From contig NZ_KB903818.1 in the NCBI RefSeq assembly GCF_000379825.1, positions 38,247-102,246 of the forward strand: a stretch of DNA of 64,000 nucleotides. Direction: 5' to 3'. Under the pieces are notes generated by a model. The model was not told the origin of the DNA. It saw nothing but the letters and a program-made list of their open reading frames with translations, and made no database searches. Source of the DNA: Longispora albida DSM 44784 (GTDB taxonomy: Bacteria; Actinomycetota; Actinomycetes; Mycobacteriales; Micromonosporaceae). This document shows positions 1 to 8,722 of the stretch, in pieces (position 1 is the first letter of the stretch; each line of letters starts with the position of its first letter). A program made the position numbers and the translations under genes.

Positions 1-100
1 GGGGCCCCTTCCCCCGGCGACATCACATCACCAGCGAACAGCCCACATCACCACGGAAACAAACAAGCCCCAAAACCCCGAACCCTCAACTCACCTAACC

Positions 101-1672
101 TCACCGAGCATCCCCCAAAGCCCCCACAGCCCTCTCATACCTCCCCAGCTCCCGCCGCACCGGCGCCACCACCCGCATCTCCGCGACCCGGTCGACAGCT
201 TCCGCGATCTCTCTCAGGACCCGGTGCCGCACCCGCCTAGCCCCCACCCGCAGCAATGGCCGGGCCAATACATTCACCAGCACCCCGGCAACAAAGCATC
301 CACCAACCAGCCACAATGGATTACGCACCGCCGGTACATCCACATAAATCCAGGCCAAGAACCAGCAGATCCCACCCAGCACACCCAGAGTGAAGAGCCA
401 TTGCAGTCCACCGGCCAGCCGCCACCACACTGGCGTACGCTCGACCGGCTCAAAAGAAGAAACCGCACGATCAAGCGCGTCCGGCAGTTCCGCTTCCTCC
501 GACTGGGCTGCCTTCAGTACAGCCTCAGGCCAAGGCGCAGGCATCTCAGCTGCAGCGTCAGCAGCCAATTCCCGCATAGCCAGCGTCGCACTGGCCCGCC
601 GGGCTTTCGAGGGCTCAGGCAAAGAACTCCGCCCAGCTCCTCTTTCTCCCTCTGCTCTCCCTGCCCTCAACCCCAGCCGCTTCAACGGATCACGGCCTCT
701 CACGCGAAACGGCGGCCATCCCACCATTCTCAGCCCACGCCGGTGATAGGACTCCGCCACCGCATGCGCGACCGTCTCAGCTCCCGCCGTAGCCGCAAGC
801 GCAGAATTCAAACGTCGCACCAGAAAATCGTCGACATCCCTGACCGGCCCACCCACCAGGTCGCTCAGTTCAGCCACAACACCGTCGACATCGGCGGCGA
901 TCCTGGCCTGTGCCGACCGCTTGGCAGCAACAGCCTTCTCCAGCAACCCGCGCAGCTCCGGCAGTCCGTTCTTGTTCCGCGTAGAAACGGCAATCACCGG
1001 AACGCCGGCACCCAGCCCATCGTTCTCCAGCAACCCCCGCAGGTCACCGACAACCCGCCCGACCGCCTCCGAATGGAGAGTGTCCACCTTGTTCAAAGCG
1101 ACAACTACAACATCCCGATGCTGAGCAAACCGCGCCAGATACTTCTGGTGCAGCACAGTGTCCGCGTATTTCTGCGGATCGAGTACCCACACCACCAGAT
1201 CAGTCTTTGCCAGCAGTCGCTCGGCTTCTTCTCTGTGCTCGTCTTCCACGGAATCGAAATCGGGCAGATCCAGCAGAATCAAACCACGCAATGCCGCCTG
1301 CTCTTCGGCGTCCAGCACGGTCTCCCGTGCGTGCCACACCGGAATTCTCAGCCATTCCAGCAGTTCACCCGAGCCGTCCGGCCCCCACACGACAGCACTG
1401 GTTCGCGACGTCGTCGGCCGCCGTACGCCCACATCGGACAACTCCAATCCAGCAATCGCGTTGAACATGCTGGACTTTCCGCTACCCGTAGCCCCGGCCA
1501 GCGCCACCACAGTGTGTTCTTTGGACATGTCGAGCCGCTGCCCGGCCCGTTCCAGGAGTTCTTTCGCTCCCGCCAGCCGCTCGTCCGGCACGCGCCCTTC
1601 GACCAGGCCACAGAAAGTGCCCAGTGCGGTCAGCCGCGCCGCCAGCTGCGTGGGTCTCGGCCTCGGCTTCAT
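101..1672 (-). CDS. Dynamin-like membrane GTPase (second of a pair)
   Basis: A 523-residue P-loop GTPase. The Walker A motif GATGSGKS lies near residues 60-67, a G3-like DLPDFD follows, and a canonical G4 motif NKVD is present. Near residues 420-470 two hydrophobic segments form a membrane hairpin, followed by a basic tail. Dynamin-like and YfjP-type GTPases with this build act at the inner face of the membrane; in Streptomyces a tandem pair of dynamin-like proteins supports sporulation septation, and a similar role here is inference. I chose the ATG at 1672 because it overlaps the upstream gene's TGA in an ATGA tetranucleotide, giving a translationally coupled two-gene operon. The exact substrate or membrane process cannot be read from the sequence. 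Confidence 0.85.
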   Translation of the reverse strand: MKPRPRPTQLAARLTALGTFCGLVEGRVPDERLAGAKELLERAGQRLDMSKEHTVVALAGATGSGKSSMFNAIAGLELSDVGVRRPTTSRTSAVVWGPDGSGELLEWLRIPVWHARETVLDAEEQAALRGLILLDLPDFDSVEDEHREEAERLLAKTDLVVWVLDPQKYADTVLHQKYLARFAQHRDVVVVALNKVDTLHSEAVGRVVGDLRGLLENDGLGAGVPVIAVSTRNKNGLPELRGLLEKAVAAKRSAQARIAADVDGVVAELSDLVGGPVRDVDDFLVRRLNSALAATAGAETVAHAVAESYHRRGLRMVGWPPFRVRGRDPLKRLGLRAGRAEGERGAGRSSLPEPSKARRASATLAMRELAADAAAEMPAPWPEAVLKAAQSEEAELPDALDRAVSSFEPVERTPVWWRLAGGLQWLFTLGVLGGICWFLAWIYVDVPAVRNPLWLVGGCFVAGVLVNVLARPLLRVGARRVRHRVLREIAEAVDRVAEMRVVAPVRRELGRYERAVGALGDAR

Positions 1673-3390
1673 TTTCCGGTACCCCAAGCGAGCCGCGCCT
1701 CTTCCACCGCGCCCCCAGCCTTCCGCAGCACCTCGGCCCCCACGACCGGCGATTCCACCACGTACGGCTTCTTCCTCGCCTCGTACAGTTCGCGGATCCG
1801 CCGGAGCAGGTCCTCCCGGGCCTTCCCCGCCAGTTGCCGTACGGCCTGGTCCCCGAAGATGGCTTCGAGCAGCTTCTGCCCGACAACCGTCGTGCCGGCC
1901 GCCACTCCGATCTCCGCGCCGGTCGGGATGAACGCGGTAGCCGTGAAGACTGCGATCATCACCAGCAGCCCGGTCGCGTTCACCGTGTAGGCAGCCACCC
2001 GGGCCATGCCCCGCTTGCTGGCACCTTCCTTGCGTACCAGCTCCAGCACAGTCCCCTGCCAGTCCCGCACCACGCGCTCCGCGTGCGCCGCGGTGACCGG
2101 AGCCGGAGCCTGTTCCGACGACAAAAGCCCCCGCAGCTCGTCCTCAGCCTCCGCGGCACCCGCGATGATCATTGCCGCCACGCCGCTGGTCAGCGCCTCC
2201 CGCAGCGGCTCGCCGCTCACCGGTTTCCCCGTGAACGCGCCCGTCACCCGGTCACGCCACCGGCCCACCCGGGCCTGCACAGCCCTCAGCAGCTCCCCGG
2301 TACCGACGATCTCCTGCCACCGCGCCAGCACCTCGCCGCGCAGCACGGTCCCGGCCTCCACATCGCGCCGGATCCCCTCCACAGCCTCCGCGTAGGCCGC
2401 GTCCACCCGGGCGTTCGTCTTCTCGGCGTACGCGAGCTGCCCCCCGGCGGCCACCGCCAGCGCCTCGACCTTCCCAGGTACTGCCCGCAGCGTCCCGTCC
2501 AGCGTCCGCCGCACGACGGCCGCCCGCCCCCGGGCATCCAGCGCGAGCTGCGTGAACCACTCCTTGACCGGCCGGACGACGTCCTCGCTCAGCAGCCCGT
2601 GGTTGTCCAGCCTGGACTCGGGCAGCGCGAAGAACTGTTCCTCGCCGAGTCCCTTCTCCGCCAGCATTTCCCGCAGGTGCGCGCTCACTTCCTCCATCGC
2701 TTCGGCTGGTACGCGGTCGAGCACGATGGCCAGCGCGACGTTCCGCTCCACGGCCTCCCGCAGGAACCCCCACGGAATCGCGTCGGCGTACCGGGCCGCC
2801 GTGGTCACGAACAGCCACAGGTCGGCGGCCGCGAACAACTGACCGGCCAGCTGCCGGTTGCTGTCCACCAGCGAGTCGATATCGGGCGCGTCGATGAAGG
2901 CGAGCCCGGGCGTGAGCCCCGTCGCCGTGACGAGGTGGATCTGAGCCGCCGGATTCGGCCGCTCGTCCTCGTCCCTGATCGCGCGGAACATGGCCGTGTC
3001 CATTCCGGTCGCCCGCGACATGCCCGGCAGGATGTTGATCCCCCGGAACCAGCGGCTGTCCGCAGGGTGGCTGACCAGCACAGGTGCCCGGGTGGTCGGC
3101 CGGAGCACACCGGCAGCGCTCACCGGGGCCCGCACCAGGCTGTTGATCAGGGTCGACTTGCCGGCTCCCGTCGAGCCGCCCACCACCACCAGCAACGGCG
3201 CGTCCAGCCGCTTCAGCCTCGGCAGCAGGTAGTCGTCCACCTGTTCCCGGAGTGCCCGGGTGCTCTCGGCAGCCTCGCCGGCCCCGTCCACCGGTAGCGG
3301 AAACCGGACGTTCCTCAGGACCGCGCGCAACTCTGCCAGCGCCCCGATCAGCGCTTCGGCGTTCTCTGCGGCCCCCGTCACAGCACCCAT
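1669..3390 (-). CDS. Dynamin-like membrane GTPase (first of a pair)
   Basis: A 573-residue GTPase with Walker A GGSTGAGKS at residues 71-79, a G3 motif DAPDID near residue 160, and a G4 position reading VLDRV instead of the usual NKxD. Guanine specificity may therefore be weakened. A hydrophobic hairpin near residues 445-500 predicts membrane insertion. It shares its overall plan with the gene that follows it and overlaps it by 4 bases, so the two are probably co-transcribed and may form a heteromer, as known for bacterial dynamin pairs. It is divergent from dnaK with about 156 bases between them, and that gap carries the heat-shock operators. A role in membrane remodelling or septation is family-level inference. 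Confidence 0.85.
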   Translation of the reverse strand: MGAVTGAAENAEALIGALAELRAVLRNVRFPLPVDGAGEAAESTRALREQVDDYLLPRLKRLDAPLLVVVGGSTGAGKSTLINSLVRAPVSAAGVLRPTTRAPVLVSHPADSRWFRGINILPGMSRATGMDTAMFRAIRDEDERPNPAAQIHLVTATGLTPGLAFIDAPDIDSLVDSNRQLAGQLFAAADLWLFVTTAARYADAIPWGFLREAVERNVALAIVLDRVPAEAMEEVSAHLREMLAEKGLGEEQFFALPESRLDNHGLLSEDVVRPVKEWFTQLALDARGRAAVVRRTLDGTLRAVPGKVEALAVAAGGQLAYAEKTNARVDAAYAEAVEGIRRDVEAGTVLRGEVLARWQEIVGTGELLRAVQARVGRWRDRVTGAFTGKPVSGEPLREALTSGVAAMIIAGAAEAEDELRGLLSSEQAPAPVTAAHAERVVRDWQGTVLELVRKEGASKRGMARVAAYTVNATGLLVMIAVFTATAFIPTGAEIGVAAGTTVVGQKLLEAIFGDQAVRQLAGKAREDLLRRIRELYEARKKPYVVESPVVGAEVLRKAGGAVEEARLAWGTGK

Positions 3391-3455
3391 CTTCCGCGTC
3401 GAGATGCAGGTCTGACAGCAGGTTTGACCGAAATCACGGTACTGGATCTTGAAAA

Positions 3456-3476
3456 CTTGCGCCCATGTGACTCAAC
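3456..3476 (+). promoter_or_regulatory. Upstream HAIR-like HspR operator of dnaK
   Basis: CTTGCGC-N7-ACTCAAC, a good match to the HspR operator consensus CTTGAGT-N7-ACTCAAG, with a strong right half and a weaker left half. It lies 53 bases upstream of the promoter-proximal HAIR, close to five helical turns, so HspR could bind both on the same DNA face. Confidence 0.65.
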
Positions 3477-3482
3477 TCTGGT

Positions 3483-3511
3483 TTGACAGTCCGCGATCGT
3501 CTGGCAATATT
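3483..3511 (+). promoter_or_regulatory. dnaK operon promoter
   Basis: A perfect -35 hexamer TTGACA (3483-3488), a 17-base spacer and a -10 of AATATT (3506-3511). The -10 overlaps the left arm of the HAIR operator, as expected for repression by HspR. Confidence 0.75.
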
Positions 3512-3529
3512 GAGCGAGGTCCACTCAAC
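3509..3529 (+). promoter_or_regulatory. Promoter-proximal HAIR operator (HspR site) of dnaK
   Basis: ATTGAGC-N7-ACTCAAC, matching the HAIR consensus CTTGAGT-N7-ACTCAAG in most positions. It sits over the end of the -10 and the likely transcription start. The repressor HspR is encoded as the last gene of the same operon. Confidence 0.85.
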
Positions 3530-3546
3530 TTGGGAGGCAAGCGAAG

Positions 3547-5387
<1,841 letters not shown>

Positions 5388-5391
<4 letters not shown>

Positions 5392-5999
5392 CTGACCGGG
5401 AGCAGGAGCCCGTCGTGATTCGCGACAAGCGCAGGGTCTCCGCGGACGGCGCCAAGCCGTCCGCGGGGGCCCCCGCTCCCGTCGAGGAGAGCACAGTGGC
5501 ACCTGACAACACCGAGAACATCGAGGTCACCGACGAGGCTGGCGAGAACGGCGCTGTCATGCAGGCCGCGCTCGACGAGCTGACCAGGGACCTCCAGCGG
5601 GTCACCGCGGAGTACGCGAACTACCGCAAGCGGGTCGACCGTGACCGTGGCGTGGTCGCGGAGCAGGCGACCGGTGCGGTGCTCGCCGCGCTGCTGCCGA
5701 TCCTCGACGACCTGGACAGGGCCCGTGACCACGGCGACCTCGTCGGCCCGTTCGGCTCGGTCGCCGAGCAGATCACGGGCGCGGTGACGAAGTTCGGGCT
5801 GGTGTCCTTCGGCGAGAAGGGCGACCCGTTCGACCCGACCCGGCACGAGGCGGTCGCGCACTTCACCTCGCCCGAGGTGACCGAGCCGACCTGTGTGGAT
5901 GTGATGCGCCGGGGGTACCTGCTCGGCGAGCGTCTGCTCCGCCCGGCGATGGTGGCCGTGGCCGACCCGGCTGACGCCGAGGGCAACAACGCAGAGTAG
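5388..5999 (+). CDS. grpE: Nucleotide exchange factor GrpE
   Basis: A 203-residue GrpE that speeds ADP release from DnaK. A long charged, probably disordered N-terminus (residues 1-50) precedes the helical dimerisation region and the C-terminal beta domain with the conserved stretch ending in [17 protein letters not shown]. The GTG start overlaps the dnaK TGA as GTGA, so translation is coupled. It belongs to the HspR-controlled operon. Confidence 0.98.
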
Positions 6000-6017
6000 A
6001 TCGGAGGGAGGCGCTCG

Positions 6018-7151
6018 TTGAGTTCCAAGGACTGGCTGGAGAAGGACTTCTACGCCGTACTCAAGGTGTCGAAGAGCGCCTCCGCCGACGAGATCAAGAA
6101 GGCGTACCGTTCGCTTGCCCGTGAGCTGCACCCGGACCACAACCCGGGCAACGCCGAGGCGGAGAACCGGTTCAAGGAGGTCTCCGAGGCCTACGACGTG
6201 CTCTCGGACGACGCCAAGCGCAAGGAGTACGACGAGCTGCGGTCGTTGTTCGGCAGCGGGGCGTTCCGCAGCGGTACCGGCGGCCCGCGCGTCCAGCAGC
6301 AGGACTTCTCGGGTTTCACTGGCGGTGGCTTCGGTGACCTGTTCGGCAACCTGTTCGGTGGCGGGGCGGCCCGGCGCCGGACGGGTCCAGCGCGTGGCCG
6401 GGACGTCGAGGCCGAGCTGCTGCTCGACTTCGACTCGGCTGCCCGGGGCGCGACCCTGCCGCTGACCCTGCGCTCGCCCGGCACGTGCGACGTGTGCCAC
6501 GGCTCGGGCGCGAAGCCGGGTACGAGCCCCAGGACCTGCCCCACCTGCGGCGGCCGTGGCCTGGTGACCCGGTCGGAGGGCGCGTTCAGCATGGCCGAGC
6601 CGTGCCGGGACTGCCAGGGCGTGGGCACGATCGTCGACGAGCCGTGCGTGGAGTGCCACGGCACGGGCGGGGTCACCAAGACCCGCACTCTCAACGTCCG
6701 CATCCCGGCCGGCGTGGCCGACGGCCAGCGCATCCGGCTGAAGGAGCGCGGTGAGCCCGGCGAGCGCGGCGGCCCGCCCGGCGACCTGTACGTGCTGATC
6801 CGGGTGCAGCCCGACGAGCTGTTCGGCCGCTCTGGTGACGACCTGACCCTGACGGTGCCGGTGACCTTCGCGGAGGCCGCCCTCGGTACCGATCTGCGGG
6901 TCCCGACCCTCGACGGCACTGTGACGCTCCGGATGCCGCCGGGTACGCCGAGCGGGCGGACGCTGCGGGTGCGCCGCAAGGGCATCCAGCGCCGTGACGG
7001 CTCGGCGGGTGACCTGCTGGTGACCGTGGAGATCGAGGTCCCTGCCGTGCTCAGTGAGGAGGCGCGCAAGGCCCTCGCGGAGTTCTCGGCAGCCACTCCA
7101 CCGGCTGACCGGGCTACCCTCGATGCGGAGGTGCGTCGCCGTGAGCACTAG
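6018..7151 (+). CDS. dnaJ: Chaperone DnaJ (Hsp40)
   Basis: A 377-residue type I DnaJ. The J domain (residues 8-75) has the HPD motif that stimulates DnaK. A Gly/Phe-rich linker follows, then four zinc-binding CxxCxGxG motifs ([32 protein letters not shown]) and the C-terminal substrate-binding domain. The start is a TTG at 6018, supported by GGAGGGAG 7 bases upstream and by the sequence KDFYAVLKV at the right distance. It lies 18 bases after grpE and overlaps hspR by 11 bases. Confidence 0.98.
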   Translation: MSSKDWLEKDFYAVLKVSKSASADEIKKAYRSLARELHPDHNPGNAEAENRFKEVSEAYDVLSDDAKRKEYDELRSLFGSGAFRSGTGGPRVQQQDFSGFTGGGFGDLFGNLFGGGAARRRTGPARGRDVEAELLLDFDSAARGATLPLTLRSPGTCDVCHGSGAKPGTSPRTCPTCGGRGLVTRSEGAFSMAEPCRDCQGVGTIVDEPCVECHGTGGVTKTRTLNVRIPAGVADGQRIRLKERGEPGERGGPPGDLYVLIRVQPDELFGRSGDDLTLTVPVTFAEAALGTDLRVPTLDGTVTLRMPPGTPSGRTLRVRRKGIQRRDGSAGDLLVTVEIEVPAVLSEEARKALAEFSAATPPADRATLDAEVRRREH

Positions 7152-7551
7152 CGCCAAGGTGTACATCATCTCGGTCGCCGCGCGGCTGGCCGGGATGCAC
7201 CCGCAGACCCTCCGGCAGTACGACCGGCTGGGGCTGGTCGAGGCTGGCCGTGCACCTGGCGGCGGCCGCAGGTACAGCGCGCGGGATGTCGACCTGCTCC
7301 GTGAGATCCAGCGGCTGAGCCAGGAGGACGGCGTCAACCTGGCGGGCATCAAGCGCATCATCGACCTGGAGAACATGGTCGACGAGCTCCAGCGCCGCCT
7401 GGCGGCCACGGAGGCGGCGCTGCTGGACGCCGAGCGGCGGGCCACGGAGCTGGCCGCGCTGCATCCCGGTTTCGCCCGCCGGTCCGTCGTTCCGAGCCAG
7501 GAGACCGCACTCGTGGTCTGGCGCCCCCGGAGGTCCCCCGAGGCCCGCTAG
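7141..7551 (+). CDS. hspR: Heat shock repressor HspR (MerR family)
   Basis: A 136-residue MerR-type regulator with an N-terminal winged helix ([20 protein letters not shown] and [11 protein letters not shown]) and a C-terminal coiled coil for dimerisation. HspR binds HAIR inverted repeats with DnaK as co-repressor; such repeats occur here upstream of dnaK (two) and clpB (one), so it should autoregulate this operon and control clpB. The GTG at 7141 gives the family-typical N-terminus and overlaps the dnaJ stop by 11 bases; an upstream ATG at 7123 in frame is less likely. Confidence 0.96.
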   Translation: MSTSAKVYIISVAARLAGMHPQTLRQYDRLGLVEAGRAPGGGRRYSARDVDLLREIQRLSQEDGVNLAGIKRIIDLENMVDELQRRLAATEAALLDAERRATELAALHPGFARRSVVPSQETALVVWRPRRSPEAR

Positions 7552-7560
7552 ACCGTCCCA

Positions 7561-7596
7561 CACACAGCGGCTGCGCACACGCGTGGCCGCTGTGTG
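7561..7596 (+). terminator. Hairpin after hspR
   Basis: An 11-bp perfect stem, CACACAGCGGC and GCCGCTGTGTG, with a 14-base loop, 10 bases after the hspR stop. No strong T-tract follows, as is common in high-GC actinomycetes. Confidence 0.7.
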
Positions 7597-7616
7597 CGTT
7601 TCCGGGCTTCCTGCGG

Positions 7617-7644
7617 CGGGTACTCATGAACGGGTACTCATGAA
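7617..7644 (+). repeat. Perfect 14-bp tandem repeat
   Basis: CGGGTACTCATGAA occurs twice back to back, about 100 bases upstream of the small gene at 7746. It could be a regulator binding site for that gene; no known operator is recognised. Confidence 0.7.
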
Positions 7645-7745
7645 AGATCTTCATGGATCTGCCGCCTGGGGCCTGGCTCCGAGCCTATACTTGGCTGGCG
7701 GGCAAAAAGGGCATACTGCCCTAGCCGTTATGGGGGAGAGGCGTT

Positions 7746-8027
7746 ATGGGCGTGTTCGACGACATCAAGAAGAAGGCCGAGGAAATGCTGGGCGGGGCGA
7801 AGGACAAAGCGTCCGAAACCCAGGAGAACGTCCAGGATCAGGCCGGCGAGATGCAGGACAAAGCCGGTGGCGCGATGGGCAACATGGCCGACAAGGCCGG
7901 AGACGTGATCGACAAGGGCGCCAACATGGTCGATGACAAGACCGGGGGCAAGTACAGCGACCAGATCAACAAGGGCGCCGACACTGCCAAGGACGCCATC
8001 AACAAGATGGCTGGCGGCAACAAGTAA
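7746..8027 (+). CDS. Small repetitive amphipathic protein (CsbD/MT0933-like)
   Basis: A 93-residue, Lys/Asp/Gly/Ala-rich protein beginning MGVFDDIKKKAEEM, with repeated segments of the type NVQDQAGEMQDKAGG and KAGDVIDKG. The pattern predicts one or two amphipathic helices or a disordered chain. It resembles the actinobacterial Rv0909/MT0933 'antitoxin' family and CsbD-like stress proteins. No toxin gene lies beside it, so an antitoxin role is unsupported here. A strong ribosome site GGGGGAGAGG precedes the ATG. A TATACT hexamer at 7686-7691 may be its -10. Confidence 0.75.
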   Translation: MGVFDDIKKKAEEMLGGAKDKASETQENVQDQAGEMQDKAGGAMGNMADKAGDVIDKGANMVDDKTGGKYSDQINKGADTAKDAINKMAGGNK

Positions 8028-8036
8028 ACACTGGTG

Positions 8037-8059
8037 TCCGGCGCGGTGCGCGCGCCGGA
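8037..8059. terminator. Bidirectional hairpin between convergent genes
   Basis: TCCGGCGCG and CGCGCCGGA form a 9-bp stem with a 5-base loop just after the small gene. A second imperfect GC-rich stem follows around 8116-8142. The two genes converge here, so the hairpins may end transcription from both sides. Confidence 0.55.
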
Positions 8060-8160
8060 ACCCGGCCGTTCGTGCCGGGCAACGCCGACGCCGGTTTTCC
8101 GTGGCCTCGGCGTCGGGCGGGGCCGCTCTAGGCCTCGCCCGCTTTCTCTTTTTCCTGTTA

Positions 8161-8592
8161 CTAGGTGAGCAGCCGGCGCGGTTTACGCACGAGCCCGCCC
8201 TGGCACCACTCGGCGTAGTCGAACAGCTCGGGGTTGCTCATCAGCGCCTGGGCGTTGGCGGCCCAGATCCGCAGGTTCTCGTCCTGCAGGCCCCCGGCCC
8301 GGTCGATCAGCTTCTTCAGCTTCCGCTTCGGGTGGGCCCGGAAGTCGGTACGGACCGCGTCGGCGGTGTAGATGTACATGCAGTGCAGCGCGAACCGCCG
8401 CGCCGGGCACGCCTGGTCCGCTGCCAGGTCGTACAGCGTGGCGATCAGCGAGTCCTGGGCGACCAGCAGGTCCCAGTCCGGCGGCAGGCCGGCCAGTGCC
8501 ACGGAGTTGGGGTCGTAGGCCCAGGTGCGCAGCTCGGCGGGACTGGGGTCCACCGGGTTCGCGAAGCCAGCGAACACGGCTTGCTCGTTCAC
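8161..8592 (-). CDS. Conserved hypothetical protein
   Basis: A 143-residue, mostly helical, probably cytoplasmic protein with no signal peptide or membrane segment. I do not recognise the family. Visible features are an aromatic-rich N-terminal third (WAYDPNSVALAGLPPDWDLL), a central segment with CPARRFALHCMYIYTADAVR, and a basic C-terminus. The GTG at 8592 is supported by GGGGGAGA directly upstream. It sits alone between two genes of unrelated role. Confidence 0.7.
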   Translation of the reverse strand: MNEQAVFAGFANPVDPSPAELRTWAYDPNSVALAGLPPDWDLLVAQDSLIATLYDLAADQACPARRFALHCMYIYTADAVRTDFRAHPKRKLKKLIDRAGGLQDENLRIWAANAQALMSNPELFDYAEWCQGGLVRKPRRLLT

Positions 8593-8722
8593 TTCTCCCC
8601 CTCGGGTCTACCCTCGCGCGCCGCACCCCATCGCATCGGCGACAACTTAACTGGTAGCCGGCCGCGGATGCCATCCCCCAGACGGTGAAGCTGATGATTC
8701 CCTGCTGCGCATTCCCGGCAGT

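Noticed and set aside
7617-7644. CRISPR array
   Set aside because: Two adjacent 14-bp units with no spacers.
7746-8027. Toxin-antitoxin module
   Set aside because: Only the antitoxin-like small protein is present; the neighbouring 143-residue gene is on the other strand and not toxin-like.
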